From UBA6624 sp964517115 [NCBI: uncultured bacterium] (GTDB lineage Bacteria > UBP7 > UBA6624): a stretch of 17,367 nt of DNA. Both the position numbers and the translations under genes were made by a program. This document shows, one piece after another, positions 14,663 through 17,367 of this stretch (positions are counted from its first letter, which is position 1; every line of letters starts with the position of its first letter). The DNA lies in contig CAZFBE010000020.1 in NCBI GenBank assembly GCA_964517115.1, positions 1-17,367 on the forward strand. The letters run 5' to 3'. Below the pieces are notes generated by a model, which was not told the origin of the DNA, ran no database searches, and worked only from the letters and a program-made list of their open reading frames with translations.

Positions 14663-15954
14663 ACTTTTTTAACCTCTTCAATGAAGCTTGGGCGGAAATA
14701 AGATTGCAGCCTTTCAGGTCATTGTTAACGGCCTTGGGTATTGTTTTTGGTGTTGGAGCCGTTATAGCAATACTTGCAATATCTGAAGGAGCAAAAAGAG
14801 AAGCTGTATCTCAATTAGAAATCCTTGGTGCAGGAACCATAAGAGTTAGAGAATCTGCCGCACAATCAAACTCAATGAGTGATGGCATTGGAACTTCCGG
14901 AATATACATGCAAATGGGAAGAGGTTGGGGTTTTTCTGGCCTTTCAGGATCGATGATGGGAGGAACAGGAGGCCCAGCAAGGCCCTTGGACATGAAAGAT
15001 CTTGAAGCTATCAAAAATTTAGAAGGTATCGAGGTAGCGGCAAGCGAAAGAACAAAAGAAGTCTCGCTTCCGGGAAGTTTTGGAGATATATCAGTTACGG
15101 TTGTTGGAACGACACCTGACTATCTGAAAATCCAAGGGTTGTCATTGCAGGAAGGAAGATTTTTTGATTCTGTAGACATGGACCAAAGAAAAAAAGTGGC
15201 TGTTGTTGGTCCAAAAACCAGGGGTTTGGTTTTTGGAACAGAAAATGCGGTAGGGAACATAATAAGAATAGATAACATTGCATACACAATCATTGGCGTT
15301 GTTTCCCCAAAAGATTGGACTGGAGTCACTCTTGTCCAAATCAGAGACACAGGTAAAGATGTCTACATCCCAGTTACAACCATGGCTATCGGAACAGCAG
15401 AATACCCTGTAGGGCTAAATGAAATAATATTAAGGTTGGGAAGCGGAGAAAATCCAGTTCAATGGGGAGCCATTGTAGAAAAAATCGTATCAATAGCCCA
15501 TCCTGCAGGAGCCTTTGAAGTTGTAGTTCCTGAAGAACTTCTTGCACAACAGCAACAATTGCAAAAAATATTTTCAGTTGTTATGGGCCTTATTGCAAGC
15601 ATAAGCTTGATTGTTGGGGGAATCGGGATCATGAACATATCCCTTGCAACGGTGATCCAAAGGACCAAGGAGATAGGGATAAGGAGAGCACTGGGGGCAA
15701 GAAAGAAAGACATACAGGTTCAATTCCTTTCAGAAAGCCTCTTGATATCTGTGCTTGGAGGGTTGGTTGGAATCTTTTTAGGATACCTTTTATCAAAAGC
15801 TGTTTCATCGTATGCTGGATGGTCAACAGCAATTTCAGGGCTTGGGGTCATTGTTGCATTCACTGTTGCAGCAACGGTTGGAGTTCTGTTTGGCTGGTGG
15901 CCCGCAAAAAGAGCTTCAGAACTTCCTCCAGTAGATGCCTTGAGGCACGAATAG
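14659..15954 (+). CDS. MacB-type ABC permease (FtsX-like, four TM, large periplasmic domain)
   Basis: A 431-residue mechanotransmission-type permease. TM1 is at about 22-43 (SLLTALGIVFGVGAVIAILA). A periplasmic MacB_PCD domain follows, about 50-300. TM2 is at about 306-330, ending with the conserved GGIGIMNISLATVIQRTKEIGIRRALGA segment (320-347) that contacts the ATPase. TM3 (about 358-380) and TM4 (about 393-413) complete it, with WWPAKRASELPPVDALRHE at the C-terminus, typical of the family. A Gly/Met/Ser-rich insert lies at about 66-108 (GIYMQMGRGWGFSGLSGSMM), at the base of the periplasmic domain. It may face the adaptor's own Gly-rich tail. Start by ATGA overlap with the ATPase gene. It is the last gene of the plus-strand operon. 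Confidence 0.9.
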   Translation: MNFFNLFNEAWAEIRLQPFRSLLTALGIVFGVGAVIAILAISEGAKREAVSQLEILGAGTIRVRESAAQSNSMSDGIGTSGIYMQMGRGWGFSGLSGSMMGGTGGPARPLDMKDLEAIKNLEGIEVAASERTKEVSLPGSFGDISVTVVGTTPDYLKIQGLSLQEGRFFDSVDMDQRKKVAVVGPKTRGLVFGTENAVGNIIRIDNIAYTIIGVVSPKDWTGVTLVQIRDTGKDVYIPVTTMAIGTAEYPVGLNEIILRLGSGENPVQWGAIVEKIVSIAHPAGAFEVVVPEELLAQQQQLQKIFSVVMGLIASISLIVGGIGIMNISLATVIQRTKEIGIRRALGARKKDIQVQFLSESLLISVLGGLVGIFLGYLLSKAVSSYAGWSTAISGLGVIVAFTVAATVGVLFGWWPAKRASELPPVDALRHE

Positions 15955-15971
15955 ACCCTATTGGGCTTTTT
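15953..15971 (+). terminator. Weak candidate intrinsic terminator after the exporter operon
   Basis: AG-a-CCC, loop TATT, GGGCT forms a 5-bp stem with one bulged A, followed by a run of five T (15967-15971). It overlaps the permease stop codon. The stem is short, so termination may be inefficient. Confidence 0.3.
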
Positions 15972-16019
15972 AAAAATATCGAAAAAATAACATAAATAAC
16001 AGCCATTTTTTACAAATTC

Positions 16020-16040
16020 TTTATTTTTATTAAAAATAAA
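16020..16040. repeat. Perfect AT-only inverted repeat (9-bp arms)
   Basis: TTTATTTTT (16020-16028), spacer ATT, AAAAATAAA (16032-16040). The arms are exact reverse complements. With only A:T pairs it is a weak hairpin. It might act as a bidirectional transcription stop, an AT-rich upstream promoter element or a protein-binding site. Confidence 0.5.
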
Positions 16041-16085
16041 AGAGGCAGTATTTTGGGGTTTTTTTTCCTTTTTCCTATTTTGTAG

Positions 16086-16091
16086 TAGAAT
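16086..16091 (+). promoter_or_regulatory. Candidate -10 element for the outer-membrane protein gene
   Basis: TAGAAT matches TATAAT at five of six. No good -35 lies 16-18 bp upstream (TTTTCC/TTTCCT), so an AT-rich upstream region, an activator or another sigma factor may be involved. The leader would be about 65 nt. Confidence 0.35.
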
Positions 16092-16119
16092 TGGGTTAAT
16101 GTGGTACAGAGGAAACATA

Positions 16120-16143
16120 GGTAACTCTTACCATAAATTTATG
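16120..16143 (+). promoter_or_regulatory. Structured 5' leader of the omp mRNA: hairpin plus palindrome
   Basis: GGTAA-CTC-TTACC (16120-16132) is a perfect 5-bp hairpin. The overlapping CATAAATTTATG (16132-16143) is a perfect 12-bp palindrome. Both lie just upstream of a strong GGAGG (16149-16153) that is 9 nt from the ATG and left unpaired. Such leaders often stabilise or regulate abundant outer-membrane protein mRNAs; this role is inferred. Confidence 0.4.
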
Positions 16144-16162
16144 ATTACGGAGGTTAAACGTA

Positions 16163-16975
16163 ATGAAAAAATTGGCAATTTTTGCTGCGATTCTTTTTGC
16201 AGCAAGCAGCCTGCTTAATGCAGGTGATATACGTGTGAGACACTGGGACGACGGTAACAGTGACGGCATCGCGACTGACATGGTTTGGTCTGACGGTGCA
16301 GATATCTCAGACAACTTCAGCGCAGCTTGGGGTTGGTCTATGGGTTGGGATGATGATGGAACGAATGGTTCAGGTCACGCAGACTTGCAACATTCTTACG
16401 TCGGTTGGAACAACTCCTGGGGTGCTTGGCACACAGGTATTATGCCTTGTGGCATGATAGGAAACAGTATGGCTTGCGACGGCATGGCTTATGACATGGG
16501 AATGGGTGGACACTTTAATGGTCACCACATCTCTCTTAATGATCTAGGCGGCTGGGCACTAAACATCTGGGAAGACCAGAACAGTGGTGCAAGCGGTATG
16601 TCAACAGACATGAGCGACATGGTTGGTTGGGGTATGACACTTGGTACTTCAAACGCTGGTGGTGGTGCTTCTGATTCAATGTGGATTTCCGCATCTATGG
16701 ATCTTGGTGGCGCTGCAAGTCTTGACATCGAATGGATGGACGACGCAGGTTTAGACGGAACTAACATGACTTTGGGTTATGCAATTAATGATGACTTAGG
16801 TCTAAGTATCCAAATGGGTGACGCTAATGCTCACACATGGGGTGGCGGTTTCGGTGGTGGAACAGCTAATGAGATTACTAGATTCACTCTTTCTTGGGGT
16901 GGAAACTGGAGTTTCACAAACACTGACCATGATGGCAATGAGCACATGGCAGTAGATTACTCTGCTTCTTTCTAA
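16163..16975 (+). CDS. Predicted outer-membrane beta-barrel protein, lysine-free and Asp/Trp/Met/Gly-rich, probably abundant
   Basis: 270 residues with a classic Sec signal (MKKLAIFAAILFAASSLLNA, likely cleaved before GD at 21). The mature 250 residues contain no lysine, three arginines, about 30 Asp and 4 Glu, so the protein is very acidic. They also contain 16 Trp and 18 Met and a single proline. The chain alternates short amphipathic stretches with Gly/Asn/Asp turns, and the C-terminus is VDYSASF, the terminal-Phe beta-signal read by the BAM complex. A small barrel of perhaps 8-12 strands is likely. Cys96 and Cys105 could form a disulfide. GGAGG 9 nt before the ATG, codon use shifted to GGT, GAC, AAC and TTC compared with AT-rich neighbours, its own leader and a strong terminator all suggest high expression as a single-gene unit. 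I recognise no named family. A general or specialised porin, or an adhesin-like surface protein, are possibilities. Confidence 0.8.
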   Translation: MKKLAIFAAILFAASSLLNAGDIRVRHWDDGNSDGIATDMVWSDGADISDNFSAAWGWSMGWDDDGTNGSGHADLQHSYVGWNNSWGAWHTGIMPCGMIGNSMACDGMAYDMGMGGHFNGHHISLNDLGGWALNIWEDQNSGASGMSTDMSDMVGWGMTLGTSNAGGGASDSMWISASMDLGGAASLDIEWMDDAGLDGTNMTLGYAINDDLGLSIQMGDANAHTWGGGFGGGTANEITRFTLSWGGNWSFTNTDHDGNEHMAVDYSASF

Positions 16976-17010
16976 GTTAGTAGTTAGTAATTAATACGAC
17001 GAATACGACT

Positions 17011-17039
17011 GGGGGGCCTCACGGCCCCCCTTTTTTTTT
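17011..17039 (+). terminator. Strong intrinsic terminator after the omp gene
   Basis: GGGGGGCC, loop TCAC, GGCCCCCC forms a perfect 8-bp all-G:C stem (17011-17030), followed by nine T (17031-17039). It is the clearest regulatory signal in the window. It begins 35 nt after the omp stop and ends 15 nt before the next start codon. Confidence 0.95.
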
Positions 17040-17054
17040 GCCTAGGATTAAAAA

Positions 17055-17367
17055 ATGAAAGACAGATTGACTCTTCCTCAAAAGCTAACCCTCCTAGAAA
17101 ACAGGAAAGAAGGTTGGAAGAATCTTTACAGAAGCCTTTTTGCACATGACTGGAAAATAAAGACAATCGTTTTCTCAGGGCCTCCAGGTGTTGGGAAGTC
17201 ATCCATACTCAATCATCTTGTAAAAGATGAAACAGAAGATACAGCTTTTCTTCTTGTTGATCCCTCAAGTTCGATTTCTGGAGGTGCGGTTCTTGCAGAC
17301 AGAGCAAGATTCGAATTCAGCAAAGATAAGAAAAAACCATTTATTAGATCTATAGCATCTAGAGGCC
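17055..17367 (+). CDS. meaB: MeaB/ArgK-family GTPase, B12-mutase chaperone (5' part only)
   Basis: The first 104 codons of a gene cut by the window end; the family is usually 310-340 residues. MeaB is a P-loop GTPase of the G3E class that binds methylmalonyl-CoA mutase, gates delivery of adenosylcobalamin and prevents inactivation. Visible are Walker A GPPGVGKSS (42-50), the family signature LLVDPSSSISGGAVLADRAR (66-85; canonical V-D-P-S-S-x-x-S-G-G-x-x-L-G-D-K-x-R-M) and FIRSIASRG (96-104; canonical F-I-R-P-x-x-S-R-G). The canonical Gly-Asp-Lys is Ala-Asp-Arg here, a mild divergence. The ATG at 17055 has AGGA 7 nt upstream (17044-17047). The strong omp terminator ends just 15 nt before the start, so transcription must come from read-through or an unseen promoter. 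With the MutL-type gene at the left, it suggests B12-dependent carbon metabolism in the cell. Confidence 0.88.
   Translation, partial: MKDRLTLPQKLTLLENRKEGWKNLYRSLFAHDWKIKTIVFSGPPGVGKSSILNHLVKDETEDTAFLLVDPSSSISGGAVLADRARFEFSKDKKKPFIRSIASRG

Larger units (their letters stand above)
15955..16162. other. 208-bp AT-rich intergenic spacer with candidate omp promoter
   Basis: No credible reading frame. It holds the weak terminator hairpin at its left end, a perfect AT-only inverted repeat (16020-16040), a pyrimidine-rich tract (16051-16079), a candidate -10 and a structured leader. The short minus-strand frames crossing it have no coding character. Confidence 0.7.

Noticed and set aside
15600-15760. 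Locally higher G content near the end of the permease gene as a sign of transfer
   Set aside because: The stretch encodes the most conserved FtsX segment, rich in Gly, Arg and Ile; amino-acid composition explains it, and the frame is continuous.
15720-16118. 132-codon minus-strand frame across the permease end and the spacer
   Set aside because: Its composition follows AT-rich spacer and antisense codons; no motif, and it crosses the 3' end of a clear gene.
16992-17010. Resemblance of TAATACGAC (and AATACGACT) to the left half of a T7 phage promoter
   Set aside because: Only the first nine or so bases match, the initiation half is absent and no phage polymerase gene or phage context is seen; chance similarity.

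Overview
The window is densely packed, AT-rich bacterial DNA from a Gram-negative (two-membrane) organism. It encodes lipid A and Kdo enzymes (LpxB, KdsB), an MsbA-type flippase, a TolC-like outer-membrane channel and a predicted outer-membrane beta-barrel. I see no transposase, integrase, tRNA, rRNA or CRISPR array. The mix of LPS genes, B12-mutase accessory genes and an AT-rich genome would fit an uncultivated marine lineage such as Marinimicrobia or another FCB-group or deltaproteobacteria-like clade. That placement is a guess from general features, not a database result.

Left half (about 82-8399), all on the minus strand and read right to left: lpxB, rsmG, a 1024-residue TPR protein ending in a degenerate J domain, a small membrane protein, a 95-residue unknown, a MutL/GlmL-family ATPase, and a 372-residue protein with a barrel-sandwich-like part and a KOW-like tail. 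Gaps are 0-20 nt or the genes overlap, so this looks like one long transcription unit. The three distal genes (95 aa, MutL, KOW protein) are tightly interlocked. They probably form a functional module for a cobalamin-dependent mutase; MutL/GlmL relatives accompany glutamate mutase and similar enzymes.

Centre and right (8459-15954), plus strand: an MsbA-like ABC exporter, kdsB, then a complete tripartite MacAB-TolC-type exporter (outer-membrane channel, periplasmic adaptor, ABC ATPase, FtsX-type permease). Junctions are abutting or use 4-nt ATGA overlaps. The two halves diverge from a 59-bp region (8400-8458) holding a near-consensus promoter for the plus-strand genes and a possible back-to-back promoter for lpxB.

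Far right: after a 208-bp AT-rich spacer comes a monocistronic gene for a predicted outer-membrane protein with a strong Shine-Dalgarno site, distinct codon use and a very strong intrinsic terminator. Its mature form has no lysine and is loaded with Asp, Trp, Met and Gly. Only 15 nt after the terminator T-tract begins a truncated meaB/argK-type GTPase gene, which runs off the window. MeaB is the G-protein chaperone of methylmalonyl-CoA mutase, so accessory factors for B12-dependent mutases lie at both ends of the window. No mutase catalytic subunit is visible.
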